Part shown: positions 31,697 to 41,861 of the stretch, in pieces | How positions within the stretch are numbered: the stretch's first letter is position 1 | How the letters are laid out: the number at the start of each line of letters is the position of its first letter | Assembly: GCA_030068075.1 (NCBI GenBank) | Contig: CM057841.1 | Location: 7,449,565 to 7,513,564, forward strand | Direction: 5' to 3' | DNA from: Paguma larvata | Taxonomy: Eukaryota; Chordata; Mammalia; Carnivora; Viverridae | DNA length: 64,000 nt | Program-made: the position numbers and the translations under genes | Notes under the pieces: model-generated | Told to the model about the DNA's origin: nothing | The model's database searches: none | What the model saw: the letters and a program-made list of their open reading frames with translations, nothing else

Positions 31697-34600
31697 CTGG
31701 AGAAACAAGGAGGTGTTTGTGTTGGGGGGGGAAGGTTGGGGATGAGATATCAGGGTTCTGGAAGCCTGGGTCCCAAAGTGGAGAAGGTCTGAACTCTGGG
31801 ATCTGAGGGAGGAGGGGGCTGGGGGCCTGGACTCCGGGGTCTGAGGGAGGAGGTGGATGGTGGCCCGGACTCCTGGGGACGAGGGTGCTGGACACTGAGC
31901 GGATGTTGGCGCTCCGGGGTCCCGGGGACTCACCACACCATAAGGGTCGCACTGGCTGAAGCTAGGGCCGCGAGGGCCGCAAGCAGGCATTGGTTGCCCG
32001 GCGTCAGAGCCTTGGGCCTGGCCAGCAGCTCGCCCAGGCTTGGCCTCCATGGCTCCAAAATCTCCGTCTCCCGCGGCGTCCAGCGCAGCACTTTCCGAAA
32101 GGTGACCTGGAGCTCGAGCTCCCCACGCGGGGGCGCACTGGTCACTGCGGGGGCGCGCACGTCAGTCGGGCGCGCGCCTCGCGCAGCCCCGCCCCCTCGC
32201 GCAGCCCCGCTCGTACCGTTAAGAAAGAAGTAGAGGCGCGCCACTGGGCGCTGGTCGTGCAGGATCGAGCAGGAGAAGGTCCCGCTGTGCGTGGGCTGCA
32301 CCGGCCGGATCCGCGCCAGGTATCCGTGGGCCCGCGGTATGTCTCGGAAGTAGGACTGGTCCTGCGTCCGGACCTGCGGGACGCTCGGGCTGAAGCGGCG
32401 GGAGGAGTGGAGCCCTGCCCGAACCCGGGTCAGGTTCCCTCTGCAGCGTCTCGCCAAACCAGAACGTTCGACCCCCGCTCCCGAATTAGATCACGCCTTC
32501 TCGAGCCTTGGCCCCACTCCTCGTCACTTATTAGCTGACCCCGCCCCCTGGGCGCCGTACTCGCTCTCGGCCCTAAATCCTTCCTTACACCTAAGCCACC
32601 CTCCTGAGCCTTGACTCCACTTCTAAATCCTGGGACTGTCCCCTTTGCACGAAGCGTGAATCTAGACCGAGCTCCCTCGAGTCCCAACCCGTGCGTCCTA
32701 CCCCCACCCCATCCTCTAGAGAAGCATAACCCGCCGCCTAAACCCTTCGCGTTGGTCCCGCCCCGACTCACACCTCCTGCGAACTTCCAGGAATAGGTGA
32801 TTTCCTCCTTAGGCAGCTGGAAGTTCACAGTGCAGGAGAACTTAGCTTGCTGACCCCGAGTCACCGTTAAGTCCTGAACTGAAGACAGGTCCGCGTCACC
32901 ACCCGGGCCCGCCCCCGTACGACCGCGTCCCTTCCCGGCTCAGCTCTAGTCACTCCAGTACGTCCCGTTTCCTCCCCTTCCAGGCCCCGCCCCTCACCTG
33001 GGCAGTCCAGCGGAAAGTTGCAGGCCTTGGGGTGGCACCCGAAGCAGAGGAAACGCCGGGCGACATCCTGGAATCCTGTGGGACGGAAGCGCTGCACCTG
33101 GGCTCTGTCTGCGTTCCCCAACCCGGGTCCCTTTGGCCGACGTAAGGTCTGTTAAGCCTCCGGGGCTCTATCGGCCAGCGCCGCCTTCCCTGCGCTCACT
33201 GGCTGCCTCGCCAGCCCCTAGGACTCTTATTGGCTTGTTTTTGCTTTGAGACCCGCCTTATAGGAGGTTTGTGAGCAATACCTGGTTTAATTCCTTTTCT
33301 CCAGGGCTCTTATTGGCCTCCTTCGGACCGAAGCCCACCCCAGGCTTCGCTCCCGACCACCTCCCTTCCCCGTCAATTCTGAGCTTTGAATGAAGTCCTT
33401 ACCGCAGGGAGGGACGCAGGCCTGGGCTGTGGAGAGAGAGGAGACGTAACTACCGTGGAGGGCCTGGAAGTGCCCATCTGGAGCAGTCCTGGGGGCTGTT
33501 ACAGGGCCAGACGCTTTCCGCCCAGGGGGCGGGGCCAGGCTTGCCGCGGTCCGCCTAAGGGCAGAGCCAGGTCTGCCTCCGCCCACCTAGGGGGCGGGGC
33601 CAGGCTTGCCGCATTCCACGAAGGTCAGGCCCAGGCCTGCTTCTTGCTAAGGAGGCGGGGTCGATCCCGGTGTGTTCCACCGGAGCAGCAGGGCTAGCCC
33701 CGGGGCGATTGTTTTAGGGCACGGGGTCTAACTAGGGGCCTCAGTTAGAGTAGAGGTGTTGGCTAGGCTAGAATCCGCCCACTGAGGGGTCCATTTGGAA
33801 AGGAGACGTCACAGAGTGCACAGACAGACCCAGGGAGAGGCCCGGGCCAGTCTGGGACAGAACCATCTCAGGAAGGGGCCCTAGCTGGAGAGGAAACCTT
33901 CCACTGTAGCAGGGACCACATCCAGAGGGGTCCAGACAGGGGGAGAGGCTGTGTCAGCAGTGACCCACCAAGGGCAGCGGCTCAGAGGGACTGGGCCTAA
34001 GGGAGAGGATGGCTGGCTCGGGAGTTTTCTAATCTTGTGTGGGTCGTGCCTGAGGGAAGGAATTGGAGCTTTTTACCTCCTTTAAGCTTCATAATGACCT
34101 TCCGCATTTCCTCGGCAGCATCAAGGAAAGCAGTTTTAAAGGAGCCTGGAGAGTGGAGGGGGGCCTTGTAGTAGAGACCCTTCCCTTCTTCAGCCCCTCC
34201 CCACCCCCACGTTTTCTCTTATATACTGCAGCCCCTCTTCTCACCTCCTCCCACCCCGCCTACCTGGAAGCCTGACAGACCCCCAAATCTCCTTCTCTTT
34301 GCCCCTGGACTGTCTCTCCAATGGGACCCCTCCTCTGCACCCTCTGTGTCGATTTTATGGAGGGGAAAGGGGAAGATAAAGATCAAATTCCTCACCAAGT
34401 CCTACTAGCCCTGCATGGCCTGGCCTAGTTTCCTCTGGCTCTCGATTCCACCTTGCCCGCCCATCATTTCCTCTAGTAAGAAAACAACCATATTCTTTAG
34501 CACCTCAGGGCCTTTGCGCGTGCTGGCTTCTGTTTCTGGCACATCTTTTTCTCCCTACGCCTACCCAGCTTTCATTTCTGACCTCGTGTCATCTCCTTGG

Positions 34601-37600
34601 AGGTTTTCCCTGACCGCAAATCTAATCTAATCCAGCTCCCTATTTTTGTCTCTCAAAGTGTTCCATTCATTCCATTCAGAGTTCTCAGTTTACAATGATA
34701 TGTATTTATTTAATTTTTTTATGTTTATTTTTGAGAGAGAGAGAGAGAGAGACAGCACAAGCAGGGAGGGGGCAGAGAGGGAGACAGAATCCGAAGCAGG
34801 CTCCAGGCTCTGAGCTGTGAGCTCAGAGCCCAACATGGGGCTTGAACTCACGAACTGCGAGACCATGACCTGAGCCAAAGTCGGACATTTAACCGACTGA
34901 GCCCCCCAGGCGCCCCCTTATATAATTTATATATAAAGTGATCGTGGAAGTCTGTCTCTTAAGGGCATAAACATACTGTTCTTCGTTCTTTAGTGCTGTA
35001 TCCCCAGAACCCAGGGGAGGGCCCTGAGTCTTAGAAAGTGCTCAGTCAGTATGTGTAGAATAAATTCCAGGACCCAGCTGGAATGGAGACCGTAACTCCA
35101 GTCCATTTCTTGCATGTGTTCTATTTGGACTGGAAATTATTTTTAAAAATTAACCAGTTGCCATCATGTAAAATTTGGGAAAGTTGCAAAAAATGTTTGG
35201 AAGAGCTGCAGCACAGAGACTGTATTTTCGTGAGGTGGCAATTAGCTAGAGCTTAGGGGCAGCCACCCCCTCTACACAGGGCCTGCAGCCTGACACTTCG
35301 CCGTGGTCCCCAGACTCTATTCATTTCCACCCCTCTTTTACTCTTTTTGTCTCTGTCCCTGTGGGTGTTGAGAGTTTTCACCCTTGGAAGGGCCTCCAAA
35401 CTGTTAAGGTTTTGTGGCTTTTCCCAAAGTGAATGGCTGGACTGGCGGCCTGGGGGATTGGCGGAGGTGGCTTTGGAAATCAGCAATGTGGCAGGTGTTA
35501 CAGACTGAATTGTATCCTTCCCAAATTCATATGTGGAAGCCCTAACCCCGAGTACCTTGGAATGTGACTGCACTTGGAGATACAGCCTTACAGAGGTCAC
35601 GAAGTTAAAATTAGGTCATTAGAGTGGACCCTGATTCAGGACAACTGACTGCCTTATAAGGGGAGGAGACCTGGTTCCAGACACACAGACGGAAGACCAC
35701 GTGAAGACACGACGGAGGAGAAGGTGGTCATCTAGGAGGCAAAGAGAGAGGCCTCACAAGGACCCACCCCTGCTCACCCTGATGCCTTGATCTTGGACTT
35801 CTGGCCTCAAGAACTGTGAATACCTTTCCATTGTTTAAGGAACCCGGTTGACGGCACTTTGTTACAGCGGCCCTAGCAAGCTAATACACAAGGGCTGCTA
35901 GTTGCCTCCAAATCTCTCTTTAGTAACGCCACACTGCATTTCAGCCGGGAAAGCACCCCCGGCCCCCGCCAACCACCCGGCTAAAAGACCAGATTTCTCA
36001 ATATCCCTCGCAGCTTGTAGCGGTGTCATGTGACCCAGCTGTGGTCTTACAACCAAGTTTACAGGAAATACTCTTAAAAGAGACATGCCGCCGTCTTATT
36101 GATCATTCCCATCCCTCCATCTTGCTGCCTGAAGCTTGGATTGGATGGCCGGAGCTCCAGCAGTCATGGAGAGCCATGAAGATAAGGGTTACAACCTCGG
36201 ATGGTAAAGCAGGCAGCCGGAAGGGGTTTGGGTCCCCAAGAAGAAGAAATGCTGCTGCTATCCTGAAGTGCCTACCTCCAGACTTCTTTTACGTGGAAGA
36301 AATAAACTTCGAGCTCGCTTAAGCTGTTGCACATTCCTCTGTGACTTTTTTTTTTTTTTTTTAAGTAGGCTTCATGCCCAGCGCAGAGCCCAAGGCGGGG
36401 CTTGAACTCACGATCCTGAAATCAAGGCTTGAGCTGAAGTCAAGAGTCGGACGCTTAACCAACGGAGCCACCCAGGCGCCCTGTTCCTCTGTGATTTAAA
36501 ACCATACAGAAAGGGAAGGAATGGAGGGTATTGGCAAGAGTGGCTGGTGTGATGATCCTTGGGTATAAACTGGAGAGAGGGGACACTGGAGCCAGGAAGT
36601 GGGTTCAGAATGAAGGGTCGGGGACTTAGGTGTCTCTCCTCGGCCACAGGGCAGATGTGTGGTCTGGAGACGGCAGGATGATCAGGAGGATGTGGTCAGA
36701 GTGGGGCGCTCAAACGAGAGGCCAGGATGTTGGAGGAGTCATCCGAGGAATATCTTTGGGCCAAACCAAGTGACTCACAGCAGGGATGAGTGTGAGATCT
36801 ACCAAGTGAGCCATGCCAAGGGTGTGTGTGTGCGCCGTGTCGAGCAAATCATGGGAATAAAATAGGGATAGAGCGGAAGGTCCAGAGGCAGGGGGTGGAG
36901 GTTATATCAAGTGAACCACAAGGGGGCGTGGGTGGATGTTGTAAAATCTCCCCAAAAGAGGTACATATATTAAAAAAAAAAAAAAAAGTGCATATCATTA
37001 GGAACTTCAACTGTTTCGGACCATCTAGGATGGAGTCCTGGCTCACCCATCTGGGAGCACACCTGTCTCCTATCTGAGACACCCCATTTGCAGTCCTCTC
37101 CCTTACGTGACCTTGGCCAAATATGCAACTTTCCTGATCCCCAGTTTGCAAGATGGGGGCAATATCAGCGTCTACCTCTTAGGGCTGGGGGGAGAGGGGG
37201 CTGTGAGATTTAATGCCATACAATGAAAAGGCATCCCCATGCCAAACTATGTGCCATTTAATGGCTGCATGAGAGAAAGTCCGTAGGAGCTTCGGATGGC
37301 ACACAGTGAGTGTTACGGACGGGTCGACTGCTAGTATTTACCATCTCCAAGTTTGTGATGGGGAAACTGAGGCACAGAGAGCTTAGGAAGGTGGCCCAAG
37401 GTCACACAGCTAGACTTCGACCCAGGTGGTTGAGCTCCATGACCTGTGGCATACCTCCCTTCTCTACACTGTACCGTCCACTCCCTGGTTTTTATACACA
37501 AACAGTGTCACCTGCCACCACCGAGGGCCTCTTGGAGTCAGCGTGTCCATTTCTTGGGTCCTCCATCCAGGAGACCTGGGAGTTGCCCTTCCCATCCCCC

Positions 37601-40600
37601 TCACCCCACACACGTCCAATCCAGGTATCTCCTGGGTCCGTCCTTTCTATCCAGCTGGGCCCCAGCTTCCCCACCTGGAAAGTGGGGCTACAAAACCCCA
37701 CCTCACAGAGCTAGTACGAAGAGATCTTTCGGGAGATAACCAACGTATGTGACTGCAGACACAGCCTCTCCCACGTGCGGGGCAGGCCTAGTGCAGTCCA
37801 CCCTGGATCTTCCTACTCTTCCGCGCTCACGCTCGCCCCTCAGCTCAGCCCTCGTGTCGGCCCGCCCGGCCCGCTGCGGCTGGTCCAAACCACCGCCGAC
37901 CTTCTCCCCCCAGGGTTCCCCGCTTTTGCCCTTGGCCTACATGGCCTCAGTCGGACACCATCTCTTTCTTTCTCCCTAAAATCCTCCCATGTGGCTCCCG
38001 CCTCAAGAGCGGAAGCTGAAGTCAGTTCAAGGGCCCACGAGAACGGTTCTCAAAGTGTGTTCCTGGAGCATCACCTGGGAACTTGTTAGAAATGTCCACT
38101 TCCTGGCCCTACCTCAGACCTACTGGTCAGAAGTAGAGGCTGGGGCCCACGCATGTGCATTTTAACCAGCTCCCAGGTGATTCTTACGTCCACTGGCCTA
38201 CGAGGTCCTACGGGATGTGGTTCTTTGACGCCTCTGATTTCATCTCCTCTGGCTTTTTCCCTCCACTCCAGCCCCTTGCGCCGGCTCCTCCCCCCGATTA
38301 TCTGCATGGCTCGGTGGCCTCATCCGGCCTCATTCCGCCTCATTCCGGTCCTTGCTCAGTTGGATCTTCTCATTTGCAACTCCCCTAACCACCCGGTTTA
38401 GAATAACCCCACGGGGCACGGGGTGCCTGGGTAGCTCAGTCAGTTGGGTGTCTGACTTCAGCTCAGGTCATGATCTATCTCACAGTTCACCCGGTTCAAG
38501 CCCCGAGTCGGGCTCTGTGCTGACAGCTCAGAGCCTGGAGCCTGCTTCGGATTCTGTGTCTCCCCCTCTCTCTGCCCCTCCCCTGCTCACGTTCTGTCTC
38601 TCTCTCTCTCTCAAAAATAAATAAGAACATTAAAAAAATTAAAATGATCATCCCATGGGGCGCCCCGTTCCCTTTCTGTCTGTCCTCTGTTTTCTTCCAC
38701 GTCCTGGATTACCGACTGACACACGATGGTATTTCATTGATTATGTTTATCGTCTGTCCCTCCCCACCCCCACGTCCCCCAATACAAGCGACCTGAGGGC
38801 TAGTGGCTTGGAGTTTTGGTCACAGCTAGGTCCCCAGTGATGTTTCTGGCACATTCAATAGATCCCTGTCGCTCGCATTGCACCAGCTTCTCCCGGCCTC
38901 CAGTCTGTCCCCCCCACATTCCCAGGGAATCTTTCTACACCCAGAGCTGAGCCTGCCCTTCCCCCACTCACAGCCCTGCTCCTTCAGCACAGTCTCAAGT
39001 CTCCCGACCTTGCAGCTAAACCCTGGACCCATGTGTCTGGCTGCCTCCTGGATGTCCCCTGGGTCCCTCACCGTCACCACGTCCTAGCCCAGCTCACCAT
39101 CCACTCCCACTCCTGCTCTTCTTTCCGGACGCCCCGCCTCCAGGGATGACCCAGCGCCCACATGGGGACCTCGGGTGCTGTCCGTTACCCTCCGACTCCC
39201 CGAACAGCCCATCAGACCCACCCCCGTCCCTCCTGCTCTGGACTCTCGTCTTCATCCATGCCCCCTTCTGCACCTTCACAGCTCTGCCCCGGCTCAGGCC
39301 TCCCTCACCCCAGCCTCCACCCAGGCCTCCCAGCCTCCACTGTCTCCCCGCTCCAGGCCGTCCCGCGCACAGCTCTAGGGGGAGGTCTCCTCCATGCAGA
39401 ACCAGACTTGTTCCTGCTCTTTTCAAACGCTTCTGTGACGAGGTGGTCTCCGTGGGGAGAAAAGGTGTTTTCTGGAGTCCTGAGCCCCTCCCCCCACCCC
39501 AGCCCTGAGTCGCTAAGGCCTCTCTTTGGGGTTTGGGGGATCTGTAACTGAAGTCTTCTCCATGCTGACCCCCTCCCCAGACACCCCCTGGCTGGACAGG
39601 AACCTCCCCATCTTTCAGGATCGTTGTCAGAAAGCTTGGTGAGCAAGAGCAGAAAACAAAGGCATAACTGCAGACGTGGAAATTAACCCTGCGCCCTGGA
39701 CCCCCAGCGGGCCAGGTTATGCTGCAGACAGCACTCAGGGCTCCCTCTCCCTCCCGCTCTGGAGGTCTGTCTGGTCAGGAGGCTCCTCCCGCGTACCACC
39801 CTGCACAGCCATCAGGGAAGCAAAGAAATTGTCCCGTCTGACGGGTGGGTAAGTTGAGGCCCTGAGGGGGGCAGCGACACATCCAGAACCTCATAGCCAG
39901 GAGGAGGGGGAGCCACAGAGCCAGGTCAGAGCTCACGTCCGCCCGCTCCCAGCTGGGCTTCTGACTCTAGACCATTTCTGCACTATTCTTTGACCTCCCT
40001 GCCAGCATCCGCCCAACCCTGCTTCCCGGCGGGTGACCAGGCTCACTCAGCTTACTGGCTCGGGATCTGCCACATCCACCTCCCGGGGGCTTCCCGCCCA
40101 CCCCCGCCAGACCGTCCCCACCCCACTCACCCCGGGCAGCAGCCGTCTCCTGGAGAGAGTGGGTCATCTGGGTGAAGGCGTCATGCAGGTGGCTTCTCTC
40201 ATCGTAGTCTGGGAGTAAGGGCGGAGGGCAGAGGCTGGGCAAAGCAGTCCCCTCAACACCACGTCCACAGTGTGGACATTCTCTGCCTCTCTCAGACACC
40301 TTGTGTCTCCGAGTCTCTGTCCACCTCCCCACTGCTCTCTGCCATCTCTGAGTCTGTCCCCTCCCCGTGTCTATCCTGCCCTCTGAGTCTGTCCCCCCAT
40401 CTCTCTCCTCCCTGGAGTCTGTCTCCCTGCATCTCTATTCTCCCCCTCTCTGAGTCTGTTCCCCGTCTCTGTCCCCTCTTCCAGGCTATCCCCCATCTCT
40501 ATCCTCTCCTGAGTCTGTCCCCCATCTCTCTCCTACCCCCCTCTGAGTCTGTCCCCCCAAATGTCTATCCTCCCCCGAGTCTGTCCCTCTCCGTCCCGCC

Positions 40601-40929
40601 CTAAGTCTGCCCCACCGTCCCCTCTCTGTGTGAGCCTCAGTGGTTCTCAAGGCACTCAGGTCCCTCCCTGCACATACCCCCCAGGACCCCAGAGGACAGT
40701 GGCAGGTCTCCTCACTGATTTCAAGGTGCGTGAGGTCCGCAAAGGCGCTGCTGAATGCCTCCTGACACTTCTCCAGCTCGGGGCCCTGCATGCCAGCAAA
40801 GATCTCACAGATGCGCGTGCGCTCCTTATAGGACGTGAAGCAGATGAGACAGGCCCAGGCGGGGGCACTGAACGCCACGAGGGCCATCAGGGCAGATGGG
40901 ACAGCGCTGTCTCGGGCCAGCGGGGCCAT
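31663..40929 (-). CDS. SPACA6: SPACA6, sperm acrosome membrane-associated protein 6, nine coding exons
   Basis: A sperm membrane protein needed for sperm-egg fusion, related to IZUMO1. Nine exons join on - at 40929-40716, 40208-40131, 34145-34077, 33426-33403, 33075-32998, 32878-32772, 32373-32217, 32144-31934 and 31696-31663: 972 bases, 323 residues (human 324), with no stop or shift. Visible parts: signal peptide 1-26 (ends APAWA); a helical domain with CLIC (27-30), CVPPC (124-128) and CFGC (139-142) cysteine motifs; an Ig-like domain with C170, W185 and C225; an N-V-T sequon at 242 formed across the exon 7/8 junction; membrane helix about 295-316; short tail RWYFKSN. All introns are GT-AG. 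The order of helical bundle, hinge and Ig domain is that of the IZUMO/SPACA6 superfamily. It converges on HAS1, as in human. Confidence 0.95.
31787..31915. repeat. Minisatellite fragment of the 36-bp family, G-rich orientation
   Basis: Two to three units (gatctgagggaggagggggc, tgggggcctggactcc) in SPACA6 intron 8, the same motif as at 13.24 kb. Confidence 0.75.
31934..32144 (-). CDS. SPACA6: SPACA6 coding exon 8
   Basis: 211 bases between cccgcag and gtgagt. It encodes VTSAPPRGELELQVTFRKVL, then RWTPRETEILEPWRPSLGEL, a linker and most of the membrane helix (LLAALAALASASATLMV). Confidence 0.93.
32217..32373 (-). CDS. SPACA6: SPACA6 coding exon 7
   Basis: 157 bases between cccgcag and gtacga. 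It encodes VRTQDQSYFRDIPRAHGYLA, RIRPVQPTHSGTFSCSILHD and QRPVARLYFFLN: the second half of the Ig fold with C225. Confidence 0.93.
32772..32878 (-). CDS. SPACA6: SPACA6 coding exon 6
   Basis: 107 bases between cttcag and gtgagt. It encodes VQDLTVTRGQQAKFSCTVNF then QLPKEEITYSWKFAGG, the first half of the Ig-like domain with C170 and W185. It ends in phase 0; a second GT three bases earlier (gtgtga) would break the frame. Confidence 0.93.
32998..33075 (-). CDS. SPACA6: SPACA6 coding exon 5
   Basis: 78 bases between cccacag and gtgagg. It encodes GFQDVARRFLCFGCHPKAC then NFPLDCP, including the CFGC motif (139-142) and two further cysteines (147, 153). Confidence 0.93.
33403..33426 (-). CDS. 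SPACA6: SPACA6 coding exon 4, a 24-nt microexon
   Basis: 24 bases between ccacag and gtaagg encode A-Q-A-C-V-P-P-C plus the first base of Gly129. The frame of exons 3 and 5 requires it. It supplies the CxxxC cysteine pair (124 and 128) of the hinge. Confidence 0.9.
33427..34076 (-). other. SPACA6: SPACA6 intron 3
   Basis: 650 bases of GC-rich unique DNA with no repeat recognised. A loose repeat of ggggcggggccaggcttgcc occurs near 33525-33620. Confidence 0.6.
34077..34145 (-). CDS. SPACA6: SPACA6 coding exon 3
   Basis: 69 bases between ctccag and gtaaaa. It encodes GSFKTAFLDAAEEMRKVIMK then LKG, a helix matching human SFEVAFPDAAEKMKKVITQL. It lies alone after a 6-kb intron. Confidence 0.9.
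34708..34917 (-). repeat. CanSINE in SPACA6 intron 2
   Basis: Near-consensus - copy with a (GA)n stretch, ending gccccccaggcgcccc. Confidence 0.85.
35490..35890 (+). repeat. Interspersed repeat, family not assigned
   Basis: Starts gttacagactgaattgtatc and ends gcggccctagcaagctaata. It contains aattcatatgtggaagccct and gaagaccacgtgaagacacg. I recognise it as a common mammalian repeat; a related copy, split by a SINE, is at 50320-50985. Confidence 0.55.
35930..36330 (+). repeat. LTR-like repeat, family not assigned
   Basis: GC-balanced stretch with terms such as catgtgacccagctgtggtc and a terminal aataaac-containing end (gaagaaataaacttcgagct), resembling a solitary LTR. Low certainty. Confidence 0.35.
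36345..36481 (-). repeat. Truncated CanSINE with target duplication
   Basis: A - copy lacking the CT-rich middle (tttttaagtaggcttcatgc to ccacccaggcgcc). ttcctctgtga repeats on both sides. Confidence 0.8.
38044..38195 (+). repeat. MER5A-like hAT-Charlie MITE
   Basis: Reads aacggttctcaaagtgtgtt, then atcacctgggaacttgttag, agacctactggtcagaa, and ends gctcccaggtgattctta. This closely follows the MER5A consensus as I remember it. Confidence 0.8.
38420..38645 (+). repeat. CanSINE in SPACA6 intron 2
   Basis: A + copy: ggggtgcctgggtagctcag, tail ctcaaaaataaataagaaca. The body has a small internal duplication (atctatctcac). Confidence 0.85.
40131..40208 (-). CDS. SPACA6: SPACA6 coding exon 2
   Basis: 78 bases between cccag and gtgagt. 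With the last base of exon 1 it encodes NYDERSHLHDAFTQMTHSLQ then ETAAAR and the first base of Gly98. It is near-identical to the human segment. Confidence 0.93.
40209..40715 (-). repeat. SPACA6 intron 1 with CT-rich tandem repeat
   Basis: About 40300-40640 is a run of ctgagtctgtcccc / catctctatcctccc units on +, a pyrimidine minisatellite of roughly 25-30-base irregular period between exons 1 and 2. Confidence 0.7.
40716..40929 (-). CDS. SPACA6: SPACA6 coding exon 1
   Basis: Start ATG at 40929-40927; 214 bases, phase 1 out; donor gtgagg. It encodes the signal peptide and the first part of the helical domain: CLICFTSYKERTRICEIFAG, then LEKCQEAFSSAFADLTHLEI. The start is chosen because it gives a standard signal peptide ending just before the CxxC. 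Confidence 0.93.
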
Positions 40930-40960
40930 AGTGTAGGGTCCAGGCCCAGGGAGAAGCTGG

Positions 40961-40977
40961 TGACCTTTGTGAGGTCA
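40961..40977. promoter_or_regulatory. Everted repeat of AGGTCA half-sites (ER5)
   Basis: TGACCT-ttgtg-AGGTCA, two perfect nuclear-receptor half-sites facing outward with a 5-bp spacer. It lies 32-48 bp upstream of the SPACA6 start codon and 141 bp from the miR-125a hairpin. Function is inferred only. Confidence 0.4.
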
Positions 40978-41117
40978 CCATGGAGGGGGGGGAGGGGCAC
41001 GTGGTACAGGGTCAGAGGTCGGATTTCTGTGGCTGGTCAAATGTCAACCTCTGGGTTTTCAGGGAGAAAGGGTGTGAGCGGCAGGGGCCAGGTGTGCAGT
41101 CCCCAGGCTTGTGGTTG

Positions 41118-41203
41118 GTCCGGACGCCAGGCTCCCAAGAACCTCACCTGTGACCCTGGATGTCCTCACAGGTTAAAGGGTCTCAGGGACCCAGAGGCCG
41201 GCA
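41118..41203 (-). ncRNA. MIR125A: miR-125a precursor hairpin
   Basis: The - strand carries the exact mature miR-125a-5p at 41189-41166 (seed CCCUGAG) and miR-125a-3p at 41151-41130, in an 86-nt hairpin like the human one. Only bases near the stem base differ from human as I recall it, and one of those differences keeps pairing. miR-125 is the lin-4 homologue and acts by seed pairing to 3' UTRs. It lies 189 bp upstream of the SPACA6 start codon and is the last member of the cluster in transcription order. Confidence 0.97.
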
Positions 41204-41605
41204 GTGTGGTGTGTGGTGGCCTGACAGGCCCTGGCGTGGGGTGGGGGTGGGGGGGGTCAGAGTGGAGATGGCACAGAGACACTGTGAGACCCCGAGAAAC
41301 AGAAGCTGAGACGTGGAGGGATATCAGAAAACACAATAAGAAAGAGAGAGATGGAGAGAGAGTCTGAGAGGCTGCTGTGTAGACACAGAGAAGACTCCAG
41401 AGACACTGTGGAGATGGAGAGACAGAAAAAGCGAAATAGAGGTTTCCAGGCGGGAAAAAAACTGCATGAGGGAAAGGGGAGGAGGGAATGGAAGAAGTGA
41501 GGACAGGACAGGAGAGACAGCCCAGCTCCTCCACCCAGGGTCCCCCCAGCATGGGGCAGCGGTCAGGGGCTGGGGTCCCCGCCGGGCGTCCCGTGCAGGG
41601 CGCAG
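41204..41605 (-). other. Spacer between let-7e and miR-125a
   Basis: 402 bases, with purine-rich (+ strand) low-complexity text from about 41270 to 41520. Part of the presumed primary microRNA transcript. No further hairpin recognised by eye. Confidence 0.5.
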
Positions 41606-41684
41606 CCTGGGGAAAGCTAGGAGGCCGTATAGTGATCTCCGTGGGTGTCCTCCTCAACTATACAACCTCCTACCTCAGCCCGGG
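41606..41684 (-). ncRNA. MIRLET7E: let-7e precursor hairpin
   Basis: The exact let-7e-5p lies at 41677-41656 on - (seed GAGGUAG) and let-7e-3p at 41632-41611, in a 79-nt precursor. One loop base (41636) differs from the human precursor as I recall it. let-7 represses growth and stemness targets, and its processing is blocked by LIN28. It sits 402 bp upstream of the miR-125a hairpin. Confidence 0.97.
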
Positions 41685-41791
41685 GGGCGCGGCAGGTGGA
41701 CAGACAGACGGATGGACGGACAGATGGGGGCCAGGAGGACCAGGGAGGGCGGGGAGGGCCGGGAAGACCCCAGCCGCGATGGTGAGCCCCC

Positions 41792-41861
41792 GACACGGAC
41801 CCACAGACTCGAGCTTGTGTGTGGCGAAGGCCCCGCAAGGTCGGTTCTACGGGTGGGTGCC
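41792..41861 (-). ncRNA. MIR99B: miR-99b precursor hairpin
   Basis: The exact miR-99b-5p lies at 41855-41834 on - (seed ACCCGUA, miR-99/100 family). The 3p arm at 41817-41796 differs from human at one base (41809, 3p position 9), and the loop has one further change. The precursor is 70 nt. It is first in transcription order and 107 bp from let-7e. A minisatellite of the 36-bp family begins at its upstream edge. Confidence 0.96.

Larger units (their letters stand above)
34146..40130 (-). other. SPACA6: SPACA6 intron 2 (6 kb)
   Basis: The largest intron. It holds an L2-like relic (34370-34660), CanSINEs at 34708-34917 (-), 36345-36481 (-) and 38420-38645 (+), unassigned LTR-like elements (35490-35890 and 35930-36320), MIRs (about 37290-37430 and 39820-39950), a MER5A-like MITE (38044-38195) and a further L2-like piece to 38400. 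Confidence 0.7.
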
